DNA from: Runella sp. SP2
GTDB lineage: Bacteria > Bacteroidota > Bacteroidia > Cytophagales > Spirosomataceae
DNA: 64,000 nucleotides
Direction: 5' to 3'
Assembly: GCF_003711225.1 (NCBI RefSeq)
Contig: NZ_CP031030.1
Span: 930,001-994,000 of the forward strand
The stretch's first letter is position 1. Each line of letters begins with the position of its first letter. The notes beneath the pieces are model-generated. The model was not told where the DNA came from and did no database searches. It saw only the letters and a list, made by a program, of their open reading frames with translations. Position numbers and translations under genes: made by a program. Below are positions 43,801 to 51,287 of this stretch, in pieces.

Positions 43801-44511
43801 CGTGTACCAGCTTGTCCAAATCTTTGACTCATTGCGTTCGCGGGTATATAGGGCTTCTGAATTGTCGGGATAGAAATACTGGAAAATTACACAACCCGCT
43901 ATTTCATTTTTCAACACCCCCTTGTTTTCGTTCGTCGGTGGTGCGAAAAGACTACTTCCAGAAAACTCTATATGTATATCACCGTTGGTAATCGTAGTGT
44001 TAAAATTGATGTCACCGACCCGTTTCCCTCGGTTCAATTTCGCGTATTGACGTACGTAATCAGCGGCAAGCGTACGAAGTTTGGTGTCTTTAGCAAGCCC
44101 TTTGTTAAAGGCACTTGGTAGGGCAATTTCACCAAACTGAAAAGTCTCATCATTGCTGACGTAATAGTTCCAACTTTCTGCAACACCATTGATAACAATT
44201 AACTCACCACAACGAGATTTGATACAGTTTTCATCGCGCATTTCGTCAGCGACGAAGCGAATTTCCTTGGTAGTACCAGCTGATACTTTAACAAATAAAT
44301 ATCCCTTCGATGGGAGATTAGGTGCGTTTTCTACGTTTGCCCAGTCTTCTCCATCGTGCCGATAAGAACCTATCTTCAGTTCTGTAACATCGAATGGAGC
44401 TGCAATCGTCCCATGGTCAACGTACGCAAAATCCCCAACGTCTGAACGAAGGTCTCGTTCCGAGGTTTGGTCTGACTGGGGGTTGATTGCTATGTATTTC
44501 AAGTCCGACAT
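40834..44511 (-). CDS. Repeat-rich tail fibre (1225 aa)
   Basis: This is the longest fibre gene. A globular N-terminal part (about 1-320) is followed by three near-identical units of 108 aa (ETDPTVPSWVKAITSTQ...SWGNHAGLYAPL...DTYGRVTSLSN), the last preceded by an extra partial unit. After a middle domain come three units of 54 aa (HPIGDIINLASELGNRPTWG...TSGAGGAVHW). The C-terminus (about 60 residues) has no intramolecular chaperone domain that I recognise. It would form a trimeric host-recognition fibre. The repeats are almost identical at the DNA level, so length variation by recombination is likely. Confidence 0.85.
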   Translation of the reverse strand: MSDLKYIAINPQSDQTSERDLRSDVGDFAYVDHGTIAAPFDVTELKIGSYRHDGEDWANVENAPNLPSKGYLFVKVSAGTTKEIRFVADEMRDENCIKSRCGELIVINGVAESWNYYVSNDETFQFGEIALPSAFNKGLAKDTKLRTLAADYVRQYAKLNRGKRVGDINFNTTITNGDIHIEFSGSSLFAPPTNENKGVLKNEIAGCVIFQYFYPDNSEALYTRERNESKIWTSWYTASAGNMLADGKVKVPTHVKRGIGSGYQFVEVYQAWKAEEKFNLIEGFGIQITDSPSGKIVSWTGNEVPFAPQYPLEYDAVSGNLGLNSTLISNWNSAYGWGNHALAGYLTGFTETDPTVPSWVKAITSTQISNWNAAYSWGNHAGLYAPLSRALQVSGTAGRVAVSGGSQTLAADRSWVVDLIAVNATTLSAGSTTQVPVINVDTYGRVTSLSNASIAFPAETDPTVPSWVKAITSTQVSNWNAAYSWGNHAGLYAPLARALQVSGTAGRVAVSGGSQTLAADRSWVVDLIAVNATTLSAGSTTQVPVINVDTYGRVTSLSNAAIAFPAETDPTVPSWVKAITSTQVSNWNAAYSWGNHALAGYLTSYTETDPTVPSWVKAITSTQISNWNAAYSWGNHAGLYAPLARALQVSGTAGRVAVSGGSQTLAADRSWVVDLIAVNATTLSAGSTTQVPVINVDTYGRVISLSNTEIAFPAETDPTVPSWVKTISSTNIANWNSAYGWGNHALAGYLTSYTETDPTVPSHVKAITTENISSWNAKLSGTGDVNYLGKFTAPGIIGNSRIFDNGTVVNIASANTTGLFNVGGNTNIFGNLAVGGNDAAGYRLRLIDGALYADGDLAAVSIYIPSGRAIRATGTLNIDAGTASPIYFRSGGGATYIMELNSNGKVRFNTYYSASSWSGTPVALLGTDNGGNVLTISTSLYAPVLHSHPIGDIINLASELGNRPTWGDVYTRYQLNTSGAGGAVHWNNVTNKPDFAYAGHGHPIGDIINLASELGNRPTWGDVYTRYQLNTSGAGGAVHWDNVTNRPDFAYTGHGHPIGDIINLASELGNRPTWGDVYTRYQLNTSGAGGAVHWDNVSNKPPFITSESDPKGYAAHWLSIAGSTLTVGIQLRDGGQYYANVNLPSSGGGNYLDKTAGVGNTIYSYNVFEYPTVFNTTAQFNGGIYMNSQHFSLFPTQTLGATPTISSEVLPINIGGVTKYILLKS
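41196..41680 (-). repeat. Three tandem 162-bp units in the fibre gene
   Basis: The units encode the 54-aa block starting HPIGDIINLASELG. The phrase GATAATGTCTCCAATGGG recurs with 162-base spacing. Units differ at only a few bases. Confidence 0.85.
42366..43450 (-). repeat. Three tandem 324-bp units in the fibre gene
   Basis: Each unit encodes the 108-aa block with QVSGTAGRVAVSGGSQTLAA. Long stretches are identical between units. The spacing from the 42.8 kb to the 43.1 kb copy is about 322-324 bases, and an extra 41-codon part unit lies between two copies near 42.7 kb. Confidence 0.85.
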
Positions 44512-45557
44512 TAGCTTCTAATTACGTGTTCATCAATATCAACTAGGAGTTCTGTCGCCGAAATAGCACGCCCGACTGGTTGCCACACCAACCCCGAACC
44601 TGAGGCGGGTCCAAATTCCGAAATGCCTCCGGGTGTAGTCGAAGACAGGAAGTAACGTTTTCCAATTTCTAGCCCTTCCATCAGGGAATTCGTACCCCAA
44701 AATTTGGGCACGACAGTTTGCCCAGGTGCGGCGTTTTGCGTTATAAAGCCGTGTGCAATTCTATCAGCTGAAGTAGCAATGGCAGGCCGTACTTTAGGTG
44801 TACCCCCATCGTCCCAAATGTTAATTAGCATACCAGCCGTAAGTGATGCCGATGCCAAAACTTGGTCACCAACAGGCACAATCGTGCTTTTTGTGACGTT
44901 GATTTTGAGCGATACTGCTTTCCCGAGTTTGGCATTATTGCCTAGCCAAAAACCAATGTAGTGTTCCCCTCGTAGGAGTGGAGTCCAAGTAATTTGAACG
45001 TTGTCATTGTCGATGGTAACAGACGCTCCCGCAGGTGCATTTATCAGCGAAACAGTGGCATTCTGATTATTCTCCAGCTTGAATGTGCTTCTTGGAATGG
45101 TCACAGCGAAAGGCACATACAAAGCAGCCGTTTGTTGATTTAGGGTTGGTTCAACTATGCCCGCGCCAAGTTGGGTCAGGGTCACATAGTTGTTTTCTTG
45201 GTTTTGTTCCCCACCTCCGTTGTCAATATTGAGCCCTTCAATAAGTTGATTGACCCAACTTGGCAGGTGCCGCCATGTTTTGTTGCCAGTCAGTACGTAT
45301 TCATTTTGGCTGTTTTCGGGAGCTTCAGGCAGCTTTGACTGCACATTTTGAAACGCTTGATATACAGCATTCGATTTGATAGGGTTATTGCTACCTTCGG
45401 TGGGAACTTCATCCAACGTCCAATTTGGATTCTCTGTGCTTCCACCGCCTCCAGGGTTGCCACCTCCAGAGTTACCTCCGCCGTCAGGGTTAATAATTAC
45501 ATTCCCGCCTGGTACAAAGCCCGGTGGAAACGAATAATCTGGGTCATTGTTTTCCAT
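44511..45557 (-). CDS. Glycine-rich linker and tail protein (348 aa)
   Basis: Residues 15-42 are a Gly/Asn-rich linker (NPDGGGNSGGGNPGGGGS). A fibre-like helical segment follows, then an Ig-like beta-sandwich (FKLENNQNATVSLINAPAGA) and a C-terminal domain of a type common in decoration or tail proteins (LASASLTAGMLINIWDDGGT). It overlaps the upstream gene by 14 bases and the fibre gene by 1 base. It is likely a fibre adaptor. Confidence 0.6.
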   Translation of the reverse strand: MENNDPDYSFPPGFVPGGNVIINPDGGGNSGGGNPGGGGSTENPNWTLDEVPTEGSNNPIKSNAVYQAFQNVQSKLPEAPENSQNEYVLTGNKTWRHLPSWVNQLIEGLNIDNGGGEQNQENNYVTLTQLGAGIVEPTLNQQTAALYVPFAVTIPRSTFKLENNQNATVSLINAPAGASVTIDNDNVQITWTPLLRGEHYIGFWLGNNAKLGKAVSLKINVTKSTIVPVGDQVLASASLTAGMLINIWDDGGTPKVRPAIATSADRIAHGFITQNAAPGQTVVPKFWGTNSLMEGLEIGKRYFLSSTTPGGISEFGPASGSGLVWQPVGRAISATELLVDIDEHVIRS

Positions 45558-47088
45558 CGAATTTGTTGTTTTTGTAAGCGTGCTGATATTGGAATGTGTG
45601 CGAATACAAATTTTGTCCGTCAGTGCCAGTCGGAAGCGGGTCCATTGTCAGCACGATTGGCCTAATCGTCGTAGGGTTTTCATACAGATATTTATACCTG
45701 CTGAGCTGAAAATCCTCAAGCATTGAGATTTGGTAAGCAGTTTGATAGCCCGTGGCCACTGTTGCGCCATGTTGCGAAGTAGTGTTGCTATCTGCTAGCG
45801 TTCCCTGCGAAGAATCATATTGGGTAGGCAGAGGTACCTCGATTCGCTCACTCGTAAAACGAACCTCGCCACTTGCTTCACCATAAGCACAGAAAGAGTC
45901 CCACGCGCCAAGCGAGTTTAAGTAGAGAAAGTATCGTTTTGAAGTCCTTGGCGCGTAGTCAAGTATGTATCTGTACTCTCTACTTACTTGTGCGCCGTTT
46001 CCCCACACAGAAACGTAGTAGCTAAGCACACCTTTTGTGGTATTGATGGCAGGGATATTTAGGCCGAAAAAAGACACATCCCACATAATACGCTCATACA
46101 TAGCAACTCCCCCAATCTCAGTATAATCAGGAAAAACGGCTTGAATCGTATTGTCGGCATACTCAACCCTCACGCGTAGTTGTACACTTGCGTAAGGCTG
46201 ACGAATAGCCACCCAAGTAAGGAACTGCGGCTCATCAACCTGTAACCATCGATTGGTGCTGCCGAAACGAAGGGCTTTGTCCTCATTACTATTTGTGCCA
46301 ATTACCCATTCAAAGGGCGTGGTATCAATACCTGTTTCGTGGCCAGTACCGCCACCCATTACGATATAGTCGCTCGTAATCGTTGGGGCTCCAGCTTCTG
46401 CGCCAGCTTCAGCAAATTTTAGGCGATACTTCTTCCAGCTTTTTTGGTGTCTAATTGGAGAAAAACTACGCCATGAGCTTGGCATATCTGGCGTTAGTTC
46501 CGCATGAAGTAGCTTGGAAATGTCAATTTGGGCGAAAGCACCACCGACAAATGGGATACGCTCAGCGTAAATGGTCTCGTAAGTAGTACCGCTTTTGATT
46601 TGGCATTCCAGTACAACACCGTGATTTTGGATTTTAGTTGGAGCAATCCCAAAAGTGCTATTGGTGACAGTTCCACTCGCAAATGTGTACGAAGTAAAAT
46701 TGTATTGTATGCCCTTCACTTTCGCAGTCAAGGTAATAGTGTTGCCGTTAAGTGCTAAGGTGAAGTCGTTGGCTAAGTAGTAGTTGGCTTGCAAAATTGC
46801 CATCACACTAGCCCAATTGCTGCCTGTTGGTAGGTCATTTCCGCCAATTACCGCAGCCTTGGCCGTAAATCTTTGTAGATTCTGGCCCCACCGAAGTTCG
46901 ATGATGGTACCAGCAGTAAGTCCCAAATCAAATGTGATAGTGTTTACCGAAAATGCGCCTGGCAAGGTGAAAAATAAATCACCCTGAAAATGTACCACGT
47001 TGCGATTTTCGCTCCACGTGGCCGCAGCTGGAGGAGATACTAATGAAACACCCATGACCGAAATTAGCCAGCCATATTGGCCGAACAT
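45544..47088 (-). CDS. Tail-tip type protein (up to 514 aa)
   Basis: A start at 47055 (MGVSLVSPPAAATWSENRNV) is also possible and would remove a hydrophobic opening; I cannot decide between them. The sequence is beta-rich throughout (FALPGA-type strands, TLALNGNTITLTAKVKGIQY, IPFVGGAFAQIDISKLLHAE). Position between the small tail proteins and the fibre suggests a tail-tip or baseplate role. No family is recognised. Confidence 0.55.
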   Translation of the reverse strand: MFGQYGWLISVMGVSLVSPPAAATWSENRNVVHFQGDLFFTLPGAFSVNTITFDLGLTAGTIIELRWGQNLQRFTAKAAVIGGNDLPTGSNWASVMAILQANYYLANDFTLALNGNTITLTAKVKGIQYNFTSYTFASGTVTNSTFGIAPTKIQNHGVVLECQIKSGTTYETIYAERIPFVGGAFAQIDISKLLHAELTPDMPSSWRSFSPIRHQKSWKKYRLKFAEAGAEAGAPTITSDYIVMGGGTGHETGIDTTPFEWVIGTNSNEDKALRFGSTNRWLQVDEPQFLTWVAIRQPYASVQLRVRVEYADNTIQAVFPDYTEIGGVAMYERIMWDVSFFGLNIPAINTTKGVLSYYVSVWGNGAQVSREYRYILDYAPRTSKRYFLYLNSLGAWDSFCAYGEASGEVRFTSERIEVPLPTQYDSSQGTLADSNTTSQHGATVATGYQTAYQISMLEDFQLSRYKYLYENPTTIRPIVLTMDPLPTGTDGQNLYSHTFQYQHAYKNNKFDGKQ

Positions 47089-47097
47089 CGGACACCA

Positions 47098-47595
47098 CTA
47101 TTCGCAGTGAAAAGGGTCTCTCCAAAATCTAATTTCAATTGTATAGCGATACCCCCAAGCTCCGTTGAGAACCGGGCCAATCCATTCACCCGAAACCCTA
47201 CTCATTACTTGAAGGGGGGTGCATCCATCTTTGATGATTTTTTTCTTTGCCTCTTTTTTTAACCTGCCGATAATTCGTTCAACGGCGGGTTTGGATACGT
47301 CATAAATCACATATTTAGCGTCATTCTTCCCAGCGTTTTTCGCATCGGCAAAATGCAAAACGGCAATACTTGTTCTCAAGGTATCATAAGCCGCCGACTC
47401 GTCACTTACTTCATTGTCAGGAAACTCAAGCACAAGACAAGGCCATCCAAGTGAATTACGAAGGGCGTTAAGGGCTGTTTCAGCATTTTGGGGGTCAGGC
47501 ACAACGCAAAAATTCACCTTAGAATCACCACGTGCTATCGCTCGATCCTCATTTGCGTACTTCTGTAGTGTCTTCTCTAAAAAAGGTAAACTCAT
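47098..47595 (-). CDS. Small tail-type protein after repeat copy C (165 aa)
   Basis: A mixed alpha/beta protein (ETALNALRNSLGWPCLVLEF, YVIYDVSKPAVERIIGRLKK) of no secure family. Its place between neck/tail genes and the tail-tip protein suggests a tail completion or tube-associated role. Its start codon lies directly after the third unit of repeat copy C. Confidence 0.55.
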   Translation of the reverse strand: MSLPFLEKTLQKYANEDRAIARGDSKVNFCVVPDPQNAETALNALRNSLGWPCLVLEFPDNEVSDESAAYDTLRTSIAVLHFADAKNAGKNDAKYVIYDVSKPAVERIIGRLKKEAKKKIIKDGCTPLQVMSRVSGEWIGPVLNGAWGYRYTIEIRFWRDPFHCE

Positions 47596-47739
47596 ACTTT
47601 GCTATCATTTAGAAGTGGAAGTTCAGTGATGGTGCGCCAGAGCTGACGCTGATGGAGTGAGCAAAAAGATTTTTTGATAGCAAAAGTTAGCGCAGCGAGC
47701 TGCGGTACCGAAAGCCAGGAAACAACTTTTGCTATCAAA
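47596..47739. repeat. GATAGCAAA structured repeat, copy C
   Basis: It fills the whole gap between two late genes. In minus-strand order it has TTTGATAGCAAAAGTT, a core with CCTGGCTTTC and GCAGCTCGCTGC, AACTTTTGCTATCAAA, then CTCCATCAGCG and a hairpin ending TGGCGCACC. A third unit TGATAGCAAA follows, with the start ATG of the 165-aa gene two bases later. Arms are at 47673-47688 and 47724-47739, and the third unit is at 47598-47606. Confidence 0.8.
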
Positions 47740-48519
47740 CTACTTATTATTCTGTGGTAGCTGAGATTTAGCCCATTCAAAATCTTTCATTCGGAGATTG
47801 ATGTTACTCATCACCTCATAAAACGAGGTATTTTTGATGGTAGTAAGCTCACTTTGTCGGTGTTCTGCTAACCTTGTGGCTTGCTCAAGCCAGTTTGATT
47901 TTTGTGCTTTCTCACCTTGCTTTGCTTCTTGAAAAGCGTATTTGTATAGCTTTTTAAGGTGCTTTTTCCAGCCTTGATAATTAAGCAAAATAGCCGTTTT
48001 GGTGGCTTTATCCAGCTTTGTAAGCTGCTTTGCCCGCTCATCAACCAGCTTATTGTTGAAATCATGTCGCTTTCCAAACCAGCTTTTAGGTCGATATAAA
48101 ATTGAAATAAATCGGTCAAGCTCCCATTCGTCATGCTTGCTGTAATAACGCTCAAGCATACTTTCAGCAAACATAAATTCTGCAAAAATTAAGTCAGTGA
48201 GGCGTTTATTGGGGCCGTGCCATTTTTGCCAACCGACTTGGATAGAAGGCAACATCCAATCTTTTGGCAAATCGTTGAATTCGCTTAGGTGATGAAAGTA
48301 CCCAATCAGTACGTGCCTTTGTGCCATCGACATTCCAAAATACTCGCGCAGTGGTATTCCCAAAAGAATGACAGGTAATGCCCATGTTTTTTCGGGTTCT
48401 TGCTCGATGATATTGATGGCGCGAATCGTCGCGATGTATTGTTGGGCTGACATTTGCTCCCATGTGTCGGGGCCAGTTCTTACAACTCTTTTGCCTTTGT
48501 AGGTGTACGAAATTTCCAT
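47740..48519 (-). CDS. Hypothetical helical late protein (259 aa)
   Basis: An all-helical soluble protein (MEISYTYKGKRVVRTGPDTW, YIATIRAINIIEQEPEKTWA, RAKQLTKLDKATKTAILLNY). It shares one base with the upstream gene stop/start. It could be a head-tail or tail assembly protein by place. No family is recognised. Confidence 0.55.
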   Translation of the reverse strand: MEISYTYKGKRVVRTGPDTWEQMSAQQYIATIRAINIIEQEPEKTWALPVILLGIPLREYFGMSMAQRHVLIGYFHHLSEFNDLPKDWMLPSIQVGWQKWHGPNKRLTDLIFAEFMFAESMLERYYSKHDEWELDRFISILYRPKSWFGKRHDFNNKLVDERAKQLTKLDKATKTAILLNYQGWKKHLKKLYKYAFQEAKQGEKAQKSNWLEQATRLAEHRQSELTTIKNTSFYEVMSNINLRMKDFEWAKSQLPQNNK

Positions 48520-49448
48520 TATGCAATCACGATTCCACTGGTTGATGAACGCACCGGGGTAGCTTTTTCGGCTGGCAAAGGAGTGTAGCCAGTTGGCTGT
48601 AGCTTTTCTAAAAGCTCTCTTAATGCTTCCAAAGCTGCCTGACCGTCAGTTTCATATTCATAGACGACATCATTTGCGTTTTTAACCTGTGCAGCTACGA
48701 AGGTAAGCCCCATTTCAGTTCGTGCATAAGTGCCAACACGTAGTGCTTTGGCGGTTGTAAGCAGTGCTAGTGCTTTGCTCGAAGCGGCTTTCAAGCTCTT
48801 AAAAGCTGCTTTTACTGGCTCGCTATCGCTTTCGTTAGTCCCCGTGAGCAATGTGTCCATGTAGCCATTCGCAATGGGTAAGATGCGCTCATTCTGAACA
48901 GTTTTTAACAAATCAAAAAGCGAAGCAAAGGTAGAGCCGCTTCTAAAAAGGGAAACATGTTGCTCAAAATCAGAGGCGGTTTGGATAAGCAATTGATTGA
49001 AGCGCTCAACTTGTGGCGATGTAGCCCAAGCCTCAAAATAAGGATCGTTTTCCTTACTATCACATAAAAGGAGAATCAAATCTTCAAGGCTATTCATGCC
49101 CGCTTCGTAGTAAGAACGCTGAAGCTCAGCTTTGTCTTTGTCTGAAGGTCGCCACATCGAATCCGTCTTTGCGAAATAGACACCACTGTTATCAATCATA
49201 GCGCCGCCAGTGACAACGTACAACGAAACACCAAGGTTGGCAAGTGCTGCCCTGGCATAATCAATCAAGTCTTCATATGCCTCCTCTTCAGCATTAGTAA
49301 TTATGTGTTTCCACATACTTCTTCCAACGGTTGAGTGGATAAATTTGCTTTCCGCTTGACGAAAAAATGGGGTAAGTGTCTGAAGGCTCAAATCAGAGCC
49401 GACCGCCACGTACTCTTGCAAATGCTGTGTGCTGAGAAATAAGTCCAT
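48519..49448 (-). CDS. Head-tail region protein (309 aa)
   Basis: A mainly helical protein (FLSTQHLQEYVAVGSDLSLQ, LTPFFRQAESKFIHSTVGRS) directly after the portal gene, with a one-base overlap. I recall similar uncharacterised proteins in Bacteroidota prophages in this location (possibly DUF6712), but the family call is tentative. A neck or connector role is likely from position. Confidence 0.55.
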   Translation of the reverse strand: MDLFLSTQHLQEYVAVGSDLSLQTLTPFFRQAESKFIHSTVGRSMWKHIITNAEEEAYEDLIDYARAALANLGVSLYVVTGGAMIDNSGVYFAKTDSMWRPSDKDKAELQRSYYEAGMNSLEDLILLLCDSKENDPYFEAWATSPQVERFNQLLIQTASDFEQHVSLFRSGSTFASLFDLLKTVQNERILPIANGYMDTLLTGTNESDSEPVKAAFKSLKAASSKALALLTTAKALRVGTYARTEMGLTFVAAQVKNANDVVYEYETDGQAALEALRELLEKLQPTGYTPLPAEKATPVRSSTSGIVIA

Positions 49449-50782
49449 TAGGTAGTCACTTGTTTTGACGCCGCTCCAGTGTCAAGGGTTGTAAGCAGCG
49501 TGGTTTGGTGTATAAAATCCAGCATGGGGTACTTTTTCGTCCAACTATTGAACTTGGCTACGAATCGAAGTGGCTCAAGTTCAATTTCACGCAGTGGCTT
49601 CATCTTCTCAAGGTAGATAAGCAATGCTTCGCGTTTGTCAGAGCCACCAGACCGGCTACCCATTTCTTTGCTCGCAAAACCTGCCAAGGTTAGGTCTATT
49701 CCGAGTGCATAGAAAAGGTTCGCAGTTGCTTCGATGCTATCGTTTACAAATTTTCCGTCGTGATTAGGGTCTTTTATGGGGTCAATCTCCCATTTTTCAC
49801 TAGCCTTGCCATCCAGCGACATACCATATTCAGACACAAATGCCTTCCCCGCATTTGCATCTCCAGCCAAAATTTTGTCCAACTCCTCGAAGTAGTCCAT
49901 TTTAATTTGGCGACGTTGAGAAGGGTCAGCATCTTTCCACTTTTTGCCATACGTCTTCTCCCAAAATACAGCAGGTACTTGAATATGATAGGCAACGCGC
50001 ATCTGCGTTGAAAGTAGGTGCGACTTGAGTTGGGGAATCTTGGTAAGGATGTCAAGCCAACCACTTTGTCGAATTCCATCCCAAAAAGCCAGCTGGTAAA
50101 AGTTACGACCGGGTGATGGATAGCTCGCAGGGTAAATAAATTTGTAGTCATTGACTCGGTCACGTGTCCCTTCTACGATGTCGTAGGCATAAGGGTCAAT
50201 CGCAGTAATTTCAGTTGTGTACTTGCTTTGTATGTTAGTGTTTGGCCAGTTGGCCGATACAAAAACAGCCTCACAAGTCCCTCGCGTGTTTTGTTTCCCC
50301 CAGCGGCAATGCATAGCCTCATTAGGGCTTATATAGGCGATTTTTTTTCGATTTTTGGTTAAAATCAGCTCTGGGAAAACATTCTGAAACCAAAACAAGT
50401 CCACTGCGGCCTCGCGCCGATAACGCTTAAAATGGACACTGTTGATGAATTCCCAAATTTCAGGGTCAGAAACCACCTCAATTATCTCCTTTACCCCATT
50501 CTTATCAGCTTCGTAATGCTTAATTACTGGAAGAATGGTGGAGCCAGACAGCATGTTGGCGTGGAAAAACAAGCTTGGGGGAACCACCGCTACCTTCATT
50601 GCTTGTTCTACCACTCGAGCTGGGAAATTGTTGTCCTCCCCCCAAAATACAATATCACTGTATTTCCATACCTGTTCTTCCACCACTGTCATGGTGGGTT
50701 GAGCTGCGGGTGCTGTATCAATCGTAAAAACACTTTTACTTTTACCTAGCACATAGGCATTTTCTGCTACTTCAACTACCAT
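49448..50782 (-). CDS. Portal protein
   Basis: The portal is the dodecameric ring through which DNA enters the head. The 444-aa product has the Bacteroidota-phage portal opening (YSDIVFWGEDNNFPARVVEQ), the central helical and wing segments (REAAVDLFWFQNVFPELILT, AYISPNEAMHCRWGKQN), and a C-terminal region with PLREIELEPLRFVAKFNSW. It lies downstream of terminase and a small gene, a normal neighbourhood. The assignment rests on overall pattern and position rather than a catalytic motif. Confidence 0.75.
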   Translation of the reverse strand: MVVEVAENAYVLGKSKSVFTIDTAPAAQPTMTVVEEQVWKYSDIVFWGEDNNFPARVVEQAMKVAVVPPSLFFHANMLSGSTILPVIKHYEADKNGVKEIIEVVSDPEIWEFINSVHFKRYRREAAVDLFWFQNVFPELILTKNRKKIAYISPNEAMHCRWGKQNTRGTCEAVFVSANWPNTNIQSKYTTEITAIDPYAYDIVEGTRDRVNDYKFIYPASYPSPGRNFYQLAFWDGIRQSGWLDILTKIPQLKSHLLSTQMRVAYHIQVPAVFWEKTYGKKWKDADPSQRRQIKMDYFEELDKILAGDANAGKAFVSEYGMSLDGKASEKWEIDPIKDPNHDGKFVNDSIEATANLFYALGIDLTLAGFASKEMGSRSGGSDKREALLIYLEKMKPLREIELEPLRFVAKFNSWTKKYPMLDFIHQTTLLTTLDTGAASKQVTT

Positions 50783-51081
50783 TATGCGATTTGGATTTCA
50801 TTGATTGACAAGATTAGATCGATGTGGATTCTGTAATATCTACCAGTATCCTCATCATAAAAATCACGCCAAGGGTTTCTTCTTATTTTCTTGGGTTCGT
50901 CGGATTTTGGTGGTTTGTACTGCCCCAGCAGACGAGCTTTTTGGAGGGTTACAATTTCTCCTCCAGTTCCTCTTTTTTTATCCGCAGTCACATACTTTAT
51001 ATTGTTACAGCGATAATCCCCAAAATCTCCCTTTGCTAAAAAAAAGCGACGAAATGCCTCTTGAACTGTAATCATAACCAA
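50782..51081 (-). CDS. Small hypothetical protein between terminase and portal (99 aa)
   Basis: A basic small protein (ITVQEAFRRFFLAKGDFGDY, KKIRRNPWRDFYDEDTGRYY). It shares one base with the portal gene. No family is recognised. A gap of about 200 bases without a clear gene (51082-51287) separates it from the terminase. Confidence 0.5.
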   Translation of the reverse strand: MVMITVQEAFRRFFLAKGDFGDYRCNNIKYVTADKKRGTGGEIVTLQKARLLGQYKPPKSDEPKKIRRNPWRDFYDEDTGRYYRIHIDLILSINEIQIA

Positions 51082-51287
51082 ACTTACTCATCCATTTTTA
51101 GCTCAATTCGGACATTAAAAACCCTCATTTTAGCACACGATTGTACTTTTTTTTCTACAAAATGCCTGATTTTTAGGGGTTTGGTTCAATCGGCGTTTTT
51201 CTGTCAAAATGTAGCCACGATTCTCACCCCGACGCGCACTGTCCAGGAATGCAATTGCCTTTTGCAGGGGCCTGCGATATATGATGG

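Noticed and set aside
40834-44511. Fibre repeats considered as a diversity-generating retroelement target
   Set aside because: No reverse transcriptase gene and no template repeat with adenine-biased changes were seen in the window.
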